Assembly (NCBI GenBank): GCA_009781525.1
Contig: WQXZ01000077.1
Coordinates: 1 to 7,992, forward strand
Origin: Coriobacteriia bacterium
GTDB taxonomy: Bacteria > Actinomycetota > Coriobacteriia > Coriobacteriales > UBA8131
Length of the DNA stretch: 7,992 nucleotides
Reading direction: 5' to 3'
Each line of letters starts with the position of its first letter. Within the stretch, counting starts at the first letter, position 1. Below are positions 1 through 5,956 of the stretch, piece after piece. The position numbers were made by a program, and so were the translations under genes. A model generated the notes under the pieces. It was given only the letters and a program-made list of their open reading frames with translations. It ran no database searches and was not told where the DNA came from.

Positions 1-1087
1 ATAGGCTTAGTTGAGCAGCGTCGCCTAGCTCACTTTCACTGAAGCCAGAAACACCTACGCCAACCAGGCGTACTGAGTCTCCCGGTCGCCAAAGCTGAGG
101 CAACAGACTTAAGGCAACCGGTGCAAACAACTTCTCATTATCGAATAAATCACCTGTGGTTCGTTGGGCGGTACGGATGGATAGATCAGCATATCGCAGT
201 TTCAATGTTACTGTGTGTCCAGCGATTCCGCGGTGTCTCAGACGTCGACCAACACGAGCGGCTATCATCTCAATGGCAGCACAGATATCATCTTCATATA
301 GCAAGTCTGTGCTGAAAGTGATTTCATTCGAGACTGATTTGACAGTGTCATCGTTCACTACCGGTGATGCATCAAGTCCCAGACTGCGCTCGCGCATAAC
401 AGCAGCGTTCTTGCCAAAGACTCCTCGCAACAGCTCGATATCAGCTGAAGCCAGCTGCCCCAGTGTTGTAATGCCAAAGCTTTTCAAGCGTGCTGCACCT
501 TCAGCGCCGATTCCGGACAGCTCGCGAACAGAAAGAGGGGCCAGAAAAGCTGCTTCAGAACCTGGATAGACTACTGTCAGACCGTTAGGTTTCTCTTTGT
601 CGGAGGCGATTTTTGCGATAGTCTTGGAGTTGCCGAGACCAATTGAGCAGGTGATACCCTGGTCACTGACTCGCTTCATGATTGTGCGAGCCAGCTCGAC
701 AGGATGGTCGCGCACATAGCGACCAGGCGACACATCAAGAAAAGCCTCATCTATGGAGACCTGCTGTAAGTGGGGAGAAACATCACGCATGATCTGCATG
801 ACTTGCGCAGACATTTCGATATAGCGCGGATAGTTTCCATGAGTCCAAATCGCATCAGGGCAGAGCCTTGCTGCAGTAGCTGATGGCATTGCAGAACGCA
901 CACCAAAAGCACGAGCTTCATACGAACAGGTCGAGACCACACCGCGGCGACCAGGGTCTCCGCCAACGATAACCGGCTTTCCGCGCCATTCTGGGTGATC
1001 AAGTTGCTCGACTGACGCAAAGAATGCATCAAGATCCATCAGCAGAATCGCTGTGCCTTCCCAGTCATGTAAACTGCTGCCTTCCAT
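1..1087 (-). CDS. dinB: DNA polymerase IV (Y-family, DinB), 3' end outside window
   Basis: Translesion DNA polymerase that copies past damaged bases with low fidelity. The visible 362 codons start at an ATG; an in-frame TGA lies upstream with no other good start between, and no strong Shine-Dalgarno is seen. Palm motif MDLDAFFASVEQ (residues 17-28) holds the first catalytic Asp (D18) and the likely steric-gate Phe (F23). SYEAR at 55-59 and SIDEAFLDV at 111-119 supply the nucleotide-contacting Tyr/Arg and the second catalytic pair D113-E114. A helix-hairpin-helix-like thumb segment follows (LSGIGAEGAARLKSFGI, about 190-206). The little-finger domain begins near residue 250. The frame is intact to the window edge; the C-terminal tail, where a beta-clamp peptide would sit, is not visible. 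It lies downstream of the transporter on the same strand but behind a hairpin, so it is probably a separate housekeeping gene rather than part of the methyltransferase system. Confidence 0.95.
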   Translation of the reverse strand, partial: MEGSSLHDWEGTAILLMDLDAFFASVEQLDHPEWRGKPVIVGGDPGRRGVVSTCSYEARAFGVRSAMPSATAARLCPDAIWTHGNYPRYIEMSAQVMQIMRDVSPHLQQVSIDEAFLDVSPGRYVRDHPVELARTIMKRVSDQGITCSIGLGNSKTIAKIASDKEKPNGLTVVYPGSEAAFLAPLSVRELSGIGAEGAARLKSFGITTLGQLASADIELLRGVFGKNAAVMRERSLGLDASPVVNDDTVKSVSNEITFSTDLLYEDDICAAIEMIAARVGRRLRHRGIAGHTVTLKLRYADLSIRTAQRTTGDLFDNEKLFAPVALSLLPQLWRPGDSVRLVGVGVSGFSESELGDAAQLSL

Positions 1088-1141
1088 AGTCAGAGTATAT
1101 GCTATGCGACCGATCTTGATGTGTCAGGTTGCAGGCAGATA

Positions 1142-1173
1142 GAAGCGAGAGTCCGAAAAGGAACTCTCGCTTC
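1142..1173 (-). terminator. Stem-loop after transporter gene, probable terminator
   Basis: Perfect 11-base inverted repeat GAAGCGAGAGT (1142-1152) / ACTCTCGCTTC (1163-1173) with a 10-base loop that can add two more C-G pairs next to a one-base bulge. It lies about 60 bases past the transporter stop and 55 bases before the dinB start on the same strand. Neither side has a clean T-run, so termination may be imperfect or factor-assisted; the hairpin itself is clear. Confidence 0.6.
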
Positions 1174-1231
1174 AAACAATCAGTACCAGGCAGTATGTAG
1201 GCTTGCTGGAATCGGTTGCCAGGTTTTTAGC

Positions 1232-2683
1232 CTAGGCGACTTTCACCTCTTTTGTTTCGGCTGCTTTTGCAGCTTCTGCAGCTGCTGTTTTAGCCTTCTC
1301 AGCATTGGCAGCGATGCATTCAGCAGCATAGTCTGGGCTGACCTTGTATCCGATTAAAAACAGGAAACCGGCAGCCAACCAGAGAACAGCGACCAGTCCC
1401 AGCCAAACAAACATGAAGCTGGTTGTGTTGGCCAACGAACCGACTCCATCTATGACCTGATAGCCGGAGTTGTTCAGCAAGAAGGCGACAAATGGGCCTG
1501 ACGCAATAAAGCCAACTTTGATCGGAATGTTATTCAGCGACATCAGGAACGGGCGGTTATCCACACCTGTCTCATACAGCTGTACTTCAGCTGCGTCCAA
1601 CCAGAGGTTGATGCCCCAGGTTGTTGATAGAGGAGTCGAAAGCCTGCCGATCCAGATGATGAACAGGTAGATCCAGACGCTTTTAGCAGCGAACAGGAAG
1701 ATGACGATGTAGGTGGCAATCGTGAAGAAGTAGTTAATCGAAACTGATTTCTTCTTACCGAGCTTTCGGGCGATAGGCGGCATGAGAATCGCTGCGCCAA
1801 GTCCTACGAAGCCTCCTACCGTGCCAACCAGAGGTTGCTTGGAAAGATCCATAACAACGTACTTGAAATAGTACAGGGCACCACTGCTAAAGCACTGTCC
1901 AGCAATACCGGTCAGAACTGCGCAGGTCAGCAAGACCAGAATCGCACTGTTACTACCTGCAGCTCTATACATTTGCGCAATGGTGACGCGCTGTACGTTT
2001 GATGTTGGGGATGTTGCGACAATATCCTTCGGTTCGTAGGGAGCACTGACTATGAACAGCATTGTATTCGCAACCATCCAGATGATGAAATATGCGATTG
2101 CGATTATCAGATAGCCACGACCACCAAGACCAAGAGTGTTCTGAAAATAGAGGATCAGCGGCATCGATATAGCTGATATGACGATGCCGGAAGCGCTGCT
2201 ACCACGCATTTGGTTTTGGGTGATGGCAACTCTGTTCTCTGGGTTACCGCCAGCAATCTTCATCATGACAGTATTGCCGACTACGGTGCTGAAGTTCATG
2301 ACGAAGTGAATCATGCAGTAGCCGATGATCAAAACGACGAGCTTGGCATTAAGAGGGATATTCGGATTCAGGAAGCTGATGATGCCTCCGGTGCCAGATA
2401 CCAGAGGAACGATCAGTAACCACGGCCTTACTCGCTTTTGCCTTTGGATGATGGGGCCTGAGAAAAGGGAGACACCGAGATCCGCGAAACGTGCAACGGT
2501 GTAGACAGTTGCCATCAAACCTGGTGAAACACCGGTGAACTCGGTGATAAAGAACACCAGGTAGGTCAGTGGCAAGGTAGTGCCAAAAGCACTCATGAAG
2601 TTGTAAGCCATGTACATCCGGGGAATAAACTTCGGTAATGTCACGCCTTGCTGCACAGGAGATGCGGTACTTGCATTTGACAT
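1232..2683 (-). CDS. GPH-family (MelB-like, MFS_2) transporter
   Basis: Integral membrane transporter of 483 residues with about 12 hydrophobic segments, matching the usual size of glycoside-pentoside-hexuronide:cation symporters. Family landmarks: a TM2-like stretch ending in KRVRPWLL (83-90, equivalent to the conserved GRFRPWLL loop), and a late block with DAAEVQLYETG (363-373), a conserved-position Lys (K389) and LLNNSGY (402-408). The TM2 cation-site pattern D-x-x-x-D-P is degenerate here: D68 is present but the second Asp and the Pro are Ser72 and Leu73, so Na+/H+ coupling may differ. The tail after residue 450 is Ala/Lys/Glu-rich and probably helical and cytoplasmic. AAGGAG sits about 7 bases before the ATG. 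It lies 97 bases behind a URO-D-fold gene on the same strand, suggesting it carries that enzyme's small substrate or product. The actual solute cannot be deduced; sugars are not implied by the context. Confidence 0.9.
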   Translation of the reverse strand: MSNASTASPVQQGVTLPKFIPRMYMAYNFMSAFGTTLPLTYLVFFITEFTGVSPGLMATVYTVARFADLGVSLFSGPIIQRQKRVRPWLLIVPLVSGTGGIISFLNPNIPLNAKLVVLIIGYCMIHFVMNFSTVVGNTVMMKIAGGNPENRVAITQNQMRGSSASGIVISAISMPLILYFQNTLGLGGRGYLIIAIAYFIIWMVANTMLFIVSAPYEPKDIVATSPTSNVQRVTIAQMYRAAGSNSAILVLLTCAVLTGIAGQCFSSGALYYFKYVVMDLSKQPLVGTVGGFVGLGAAILMPPIARKLGKKKSVSINYFFTIATYIVIFLFAAKSVWIYLFIIWIGRLSTPLSTTWGINLWLDAAEVQLYETGVDNRPFLMSLNNIPIKVGFIASGPFVAFLLNNSGYQVIDGVGSLANTTSFMFVWLGLVAVLWLAAGFLFLIGYKVSPDYAAECIAANAEKAKTAAAEAAKAAETKEVKVA

Positions 2684-2739
2684 GTATTTCTCCTTATATG
2701 CTCATATGTGAGCTTCGAGAGGGTTAACAATTCATGTTT

Positions 2740-2774
2740 AGCCTGTCCTCAACGGTGTATGTTGGCGACAGGCT
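2740..2774 (-). other. Stem-loop between URO-D gene and transporter gene
   Basis: Inverted repeat AGCCTGTC (2740-2747) / GACAGGCT (2767-2774). The stem can extend inward through a mismatch and a G-U pair to CAAC/GTTG, leaving a 7-base loop. It begins only 6 bases after the stop of the upstream gene on the minus strand. No T-run follows in the minus direction, so it is more likely a weak terminator or an mRNA-stability/processing element that uncouples transporter level from enzyme level than a full stop. Confidence 0.5.
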
Positions 2775-2780
2775 ATTGTC

Positions 2781-3884
2781 TTATCCCAACAGGATGCGAC
2801 TCTTTTCATAGATGGTTTCGATGTACGATTCGACGTTTCCACCGGAAGCAATAGCTTTTTTCTGCTCGAAGTGGTTACCGTAGAGCTCCATCCACTTCTC
2901 GGCAGCCTCGATTCCTTTCTCTGGTTCTGGCGGTGATCCGCCGGGAACCATCAGCGGAATCGGTGAGCCAACCTCAACGACGATCTGATCGCCGAAGTTG
3001 TCAAAGATCCTCTTCTTGTTGTTGAAGTCCTGCCCACTCCAGATATCGCAACCAGCTGCGACCATGGCAGGAACCAGATCCTCAACAGCACCGCAGCAGT
3101 GCAGATTCAGGAACATTTCTTTTGAATGGCAATAGTCTGAAAGCCTTTTCAGATAAGGAACGATCATCTCCATGCAGACATCGAGGCTGAAGAAAGGCGA
3201 GCGTTGTGCACCCCAATCGTCATGGAAATAGATGATGTCTGCTTCGAAGAATTTTTGGTACCTGTCTATTTGCTTCTCGTAGACGTCACAGAGAAAACTG
3301 AATATTTCATGTACTGCATCTTTCTGGTCATCGTCGATCAGTGCAACAGCAGCGTTTTCGAAGTCCATGAATGAGATCAGTCGCTCAAACAGACCAGTCA
3401 TCATCCAGATAGTCGTTGCTCGTCCAGTACCGATGAAAGCTGCATTTCTTTCGGCGCTGCCTGCCCAATCCCATTCGTCGATGTTTGGTTCTTTGATGTG
3501 GTCTTGCCATTCGTTGGCATCGGTGAAGGTTGGATTACCCGGTTCAACCATCGACCCGTTGACCTGGGGAACAAAGACCCATTTGATACCGAACATGTCA
3601 AGGCCCCCGGTAGATTCATCAGGAGTCAGTGGATTTGCGTCGAACACAAAAACACGTGCGACATTGTCAGGGATGATGCGCGGGATCAAAGTAACGCCAT
3701 CGGCACCACGCGGTATCCAAAGTGGTTTTTCGCCTCGGAGAAAAGCCAGTGTGTTTACCCGCGGCGGAATCGGAGTGTTGTATTTTTTTGCACCAGGAAC
3801 AGCAGGATTAAAAGAGGGATAAGATCCAACTACGCTGAGCTCGTCAGTGCTAAAGGGGATTCTTGTTAATACTTCACTTTCCAT
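2781..3884 (-). CDS. URO-D-fold methyltransferase-like protein (paralogue 1)
   Basis: Protein of 367 residues in the uroporphyrinogen-decarboxylase superfamily, methyltransferase-like side (MtaA/CmuA/O-demethylase relatives); predicted cytoplasmic. An upstream in-frame TTG would add 8 residues, but it would put the AGGAGGT inside the gene, and the ATG used here aligns with the starts of the three paralogues. Visible motifs: EKPLWIPRG near 55-63 in place of the HemE RQAGR motif; the near-invariant LISFMDFENAAVALIDDDQK block; HDDWGAQRSPFFS from H221; and HCCG (H262, C264), the expected zinc-binding H-x-C. No cysteine occurs at the C-terminal position where MtaA-type enzymes have the third ligand. 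It is the most divergent of the four copies, and divergently oriented to them. It heads the transcript that continues into the transporter. True HemE activity is unlikely; substrate unknown. Confidence 0.9.
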   Translation of the reverse strand: MESEVLTRIPFSTDELSVVGSYPSFNPAVPGAKKYNTPIPPRVNTLAFLRGEKPLWIPRGADGVTLIPRIIPDNVARVFVFDANPLTPDESTGGLDMFGIKWVFVPQVNGSMVEPGNPTFTDANEWQDHIKEPNIDEWDWAGSAERNAAFIGTGRATTIWMMTGLFERLISFMDFENAAVALIDDDQKDAVHEIFSFLCDVYEKQIDRYQKFFEADIIYFHDDWGAQRSPFFSLDVCMEMIVPYLKRLSDYCHSKEMFLNLHCCGAVEDLVPAMVAAGCDIWSGQDFNNKKRIFDNFGDQIVVEVGSPIPLMVPGGSPPEPEKGIEAAEKWMELYGNHFEQKKAIASGGNVESYIETIYEKSRILLG

Positions 3885-3896
3885 TTTGTCTGAACT

Positions 3897-3903
3897 ACCT
3901 CCT
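3897..3903 (-). promoter_or_regulatory. Ribosome binding site that sets the paralogue 1 start
   Basis: AGGAGGT on the minus strand, 12-13 bases before the ATG at 3884. The spacing is longer than ideal, but the alternative TTG start at 3908 lies upstream of this site and would swallow it, so the ATG is the better call. Confidence 0.7.
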
Positions 3904-3926
3904 ATCAAGGCATTTACATTGGTTTG

Positions 3927-3958
3927 CTCCAGCAGCTATGCAAAAAAAGCATCTGGAG
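3927..3958 (-). other. Bulged hairpin in leader of paralogue 1
   Basis: CTCCAG (3927-3932) pairs with CTGGAG (3953-3958), and ATGC (3938-3941) pairs with GCAT (3949-3952), leaving a 5-base bulge and an A7 loop (T7 in the minus-strand sense). It lies about 25 bases before the paralogue 1 ribosome binding site. No T-run follows in the minus direction, so it is not an obvious terminator; a role in mRNA stability or in gating translation is inference. Confidence 0.4.
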
Positions 3959-4072
3959 ACTCTGTCTTAGAAAATAATCAAATCAGTCAATCTGCTTTTA
4001 TACAGCCACGCTCCTTTCTTTATTACCTATTCTCAGTCTGTCCACTGACAAGTGCCGACGTTAGCAAGACAT

Positions 4073-4115
4073 AAAAAATCCAGCGGGTTCGAAAAAATGT
4101 TTCGTGCCTGCTGGA
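4073..4115 (-). terminator. Strong intrinsic terminator upstream of paralogue 1 (possible attenuator)
   Basis: Reading the minus strand, the stem TCCAGCAGG / CCCGCTGGA (nine pairs, one G-U) is followed immediately by TTTTTT (4078 down to 4073). An inner CGAAA/TTTCG pair extends the hairpin. On the plus strand a T5 run (4122-4126) lies six bases past the stem, so weak bidirectional action is possible. Because it ends about 190 bases before the start of the minus-strand URO-D gene with no minus-strand gene upstream, it looks like a leader attenuator or the end of a short RNA. Confidence 0.75.
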
Positions 4116-4279
4116 CCTCGGTTTTTCCGTCAGTCATAACGTTTAAAAAAGTCTATATGCTTTTCATGTTGATTGATAACACGGATCAGGCAATATCGGA
4201 TGCAAATAAGCTCTGGTAATCTTAAAGCATCTGGGGTACCGCCAAAGGCAACAAGCCTTCGTCCGCATGTCGGCTGCGC

Positions 4280-4290
4280 ATCACCTCCTT
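4280..4290 (-). promoter_or_regulatory. Complete 11-base Shine-Dalgarno without a normal gene
   Basis: AAGGAGGTGAT on the minus strand is complementary to the 3' end of 16S rRNA over 11 bases. An ATG overlaps it (spacing only 2, 19-codon frame to 4222), and another ATG follows at 4268 (about 15 bases away, 34-codon frame to 4164). Neither spacing is normal, so a leader peptide is possible but unproven. Confidence 0.4.
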
Positions 4291-4391
4291 CAAACCTGCA
4301 CTAAAAATGAATCGAGCAACACACAAGCAGGATCATTGTCAGCTTCAGGTTTGTCCTTTATCAAGGAAGCGCTATGTAGCTCGATTGGGCA

Positions 4392-4420
4392 ATAATAGAG
4401 CAATTAAGAATATGTTGCAA
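4392..4420 (-). promoter_or_regulatory. Candidate promoter for the minus-strand leader
   Basis: TTGCAA (-35, 4415-4420) and TATTAT (-10, 4392-4397) with a 17-base spacer on the minus strand; four and five of six matches to the sigma-70/SigA consensus. It would start RNA near 4385 and give a leader of about 310 bases ending at the T-run of the 4073-4115 terminator. Confidence 0.4.
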
Positions 4421-4467
4421 GGTAACCGAATAACATCTTTTTCGATCTGTGACTGTGGTCATTTTCA

Positions 4468-4475
4468 TGTACAAT
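4468..4475 (+). promoter_or_regulatory. Candidate -10 element for paralogue 2
   Basis: TACAAT (five of six matches) preceded directly by TG. No good -35 lies at 16-18 bases. An inverted repeat TGAC-TGTG-GTCA at 4450-4461 sits in the spacer region and could be a regulator site. Predicted 5' untranslated region about 100 bases. Confidence 0.3.
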
Positions 4476-4585
4476 CGCAACTAAGAAAAAATCTACCTTC
4501 AATTTCATAGCTGTGTTAACGCAACTCCTATTGCTCTGGTTGCTGCAACACAAAATCGGTTTTCGTGTACCTGATTGGAGAATCA

Positions 4586-5701
4586 ATGAAACGCATTACA
4601 TTCGATCGTAAAGAGATCGACAACGCAACGGAAATGCCAGGCGCTCTGCCAACATCACCGCCAGTGAAGACCTTCGACACACCTATCTCTGCAAAAGAGA
4701 ACTACCGACTGGTTTATGAGCGCAAGGTACCTTTCTGGATTCCACTCGGCTCAGACAGACAACTGTTTGCGCCTCGCATCGACCCCGACAATATCGCTCG
4801 CATCCAGGTTTTCGAGGCTAATCCCTTAAAGCCTGAAGAGATGAAAGGCGATCACACCAATCCCGACAAGTTTGGCGTTCCCTGGATCTACGTGCCGCAG
4901 GTCGGTGGCTCGATGGTCGAGCCGGGCAGCCCAATTCTGAAAGACGCAAACGATTGGCTTGATGTGATTCGGTTCCCGGATGTCGCCAGCTGGGACTGGG
5001 TAGGCTCTGCTGAAGCCAACAAACAATTTGCCAGTACAAACAAATGGTTCATGTTCACCTTTGTCACAGGGTTTTTTGAGCGACTGATCTCTTTTATGGA
5101 CTTCGAGAATGCGGCAGTTGCATTAATCGACGACGACCAGAAAGAGGCTGTACACAGCCTGTTTGCTTCTTTGGTCGAGTGCTACTGTGACATCATCGGG
5201 CGCGCATACAACGCCTATCCATTCGACGCGATCTGGTTCCACGACGATTGGGGCGCTCAGCGCAGCCCCTTCTTCTCGCTGGACGTGGCGATGGAAATGA
5301 TCGTTCCCTACATCAAGCAGGTTCGCGAGTTCTGCCACAGTATCGGCGTGTTCTTTGACATGCACTCCTGCGGTAAAAACGACCTGCTGGTTCCCGCATA
5401 TATCGAAATCGGCGCAGACTCCTGGTCTGGTCAGCCCATGAACGACAAGCAGATGATCTACGACCAGTACGGCGGCAAACTGATCCTTGGCGTAGAGCTT
5501 GACATTTCCTGGACAGCCGGCAACCCTCCACTCGAGCTCGATACAGCAGAAGCATCTGCAAAACGTTGGCTGGATAAGTTCATACCGAGCTATCTCGAAA
5601 AACCGGTGCTGATGGGTGGTCTCGCAGGTGCACCTGCAGGGTATTCGGACTTCGTGTACGAAGCCAGCCGCAACGCATTCAACGACCTGGCTGGGAGCTG
5701 A
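4586..5701 (+). CDS. URO-D-fold methyltransferase-like protein (paralogue 2)
   Basis: Protein of 371 residues, predicted cytoplasmic. The ATG is chosen over an in-frame GTG 21 bases upstream because GGAG lies 5 bases before it and the resulting MKRITFDRKE start aligns with the neighbouring copies (MEYIPFDRKE, MQRIPFDKKE). URO-D-superfamily features: VPFWIPLGS where HemE has its arginine motif, PRIDPDNIAR, VPQVGGSMVEPG, ASWDW, GFFERLISFMDFENAA, HDDWGAQRSPFF from H219, and the zinc-type motif HSCG (H260, C262), then GADSWSGQPMND. There is no cysteine after C262. Related enzymes transfer methyl groups to or from corrinoid proteins; that role here is inference. Wobble positions are mostly C/G-ending, unlike paralogue 3, although the proteins are very similar. 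Confidence 0.92.
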   Translation: MKRITFDRKEIDNATEMPGALPTSPPVKTFDTPISAKENYRLVYERKVPFWIPLGSDRQLFAPRIDPDNIARIQVFEANPLKPEEMKGDHTNPDKFGVPWIYVPQVGGSMVEPGSPILKDANDWLDVIRFPDVASWDWVGSAEANKQFASTNKWFMFTFVTGFFERLISFMDFENAAVALIDDDQKEAVHSLFASLVECYCDIIGRAYNAYPFDAIWFHDDWGAQRSPFFSLDVAMEMIVPYIKQVREFCHSIGVFFDMHSCGKNDLLVPAYIEIGADSWSGQPMNDKQMIYDQYGGKLILGVELDISWTAGNPPLELDTAEASAKRWLDKFIPSYLEKPVLMGGLAGAPAGYSDFVYEASRNAFNDLAGS

Positions 5702-5782
5702 GGCATTATAGCCTATGCTCAAAGCATTCACGGTCGAGGTCTTATCCACAGAAAAATGCTGCATTTTAATGTGATATAAACC

Positions 5783-5816
5783 CTGCATGTAGCGCACTTG
5801 ACATTTTTGCATGCAG
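5783..5816. repeat. Inverted repeat around a consensus -35 box
   Basis: CTGCATG (5783-5789) and CATGCAG (5810-5816) are perfect inverted arms 20 bases apart. A perfect TTGACA lies between them (5798-5803), but the base pairs 17 downstream (TTCGAC) make a poor -10. It may be an operator or an unused -35; the function is uncertain. Confidence 0.35.
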
Positions 5817-5840
5817 CTTGTTCGACTGGGTTAAGAGTAT

Positions 5841-5849
5841 TGATAGAAT
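5841..5849 (+). promoter_or_regulatory. Candidate extended -10 promoter for paralogue 3
   Basis: TGATAGAAT matches the extended -10 form TGnTATAAT with one mismatch. The -35 region is poor, as extended -10 promoters allow. Just downstream, CTCACT (5858-5863) and AGTGAG (5876-5881) form an inverted repeat over the expected transcript start, an operator-like placement. No clear intrinsic terminator follows paralogue 2, so readthrough from it is also possible. Confidence 0.4.
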
Positions 5850-5956
5850 TACGCTGGCTCACTTGGCAAATTACTAGTGAGAATTGTGAGATCGCGTTAT
5901 GGTCAAATGACTTATATTTTGCACGATTTCGAGTAATCCGACGTTTGGAGGTAAAC

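Larger units (their letters stand above)
3885..4585. other. Divergent intergenic region with regulatory structure, no convincing protein gene
   Basis: About 700 bases between the divergent URO-D genes. Open frames here are short, lack proper ribosome binding sites or overlap the genes in antisense. From left to right it holds: a bulged hairpin close to paralogue 1 (3927-3958), a TATAAA minus-strand -10-like element (3997-4002) with no good -35, a strong minus-strand terminator (4073-4115), a structured GC-richer stretch with a full Shine-Dalgarno (about 4222-4290), a minus-strand promoter candidate (4392-4420), and a plus-strand -10 element (4470-4475) for paralogue 2. The left part probably serves as the leader of the minus-strand operon. 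Confidence 0.6.

Noticed and set aside
156..569. Plus-strand open frame of 137 codons inside dinB.
   Set aside because: Antisense shadow of a gene with intact Y-family polymerase motifs; no ribosome binding site and no recognisable motif.
4190..4260. GGGGTACCGC on the plus strand resembles the T-box GGTGGTACCGCG motif, followed by CGTCC.
   Set aside because: No Stem I or specifier-loop structure lies upstream, no plus-strand terminator or antiterminator follows, and the downstream gene is not an amino-acid gene.
4164..4290. Possible THF riboswitch on the minus strand (CGAAGGC...GCC...GCGGT and a later GCATCCG).
   Set aside because: The conserved 5' elements and the short spacing to GCATCCG are absent; the resemblance is limited to short common strings.
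5753..5767. AAAATGC-T-GCATTTT after paralogue 2 as a terminator.
   Set aside because: The one-base centre leaves no room for a hairpin loop without breaking the core pairs, and the rest is weak A-T pairing.
5123..5812. Minus-strand open frame of 229 codons opposite paralogue 2.
   Set aside because: Antisense to a well-supported gene; its length follows from that gene's codon bias, and the product has no recognisable motif.
5882..5890. AATTGTGAG resembles half of the E. coli lac operator.
   Set aside because: Only nine bases match and the other half-site is missing, so chance is likely.
5798..5956. N-terminal extension of paralogue 3 by 53 codons from a TTG.
   Set aside because: The TTG is part of a TTGACA string without a ribosome binding site; the ATG at 5957 has a strong one and aligns with the other copies.
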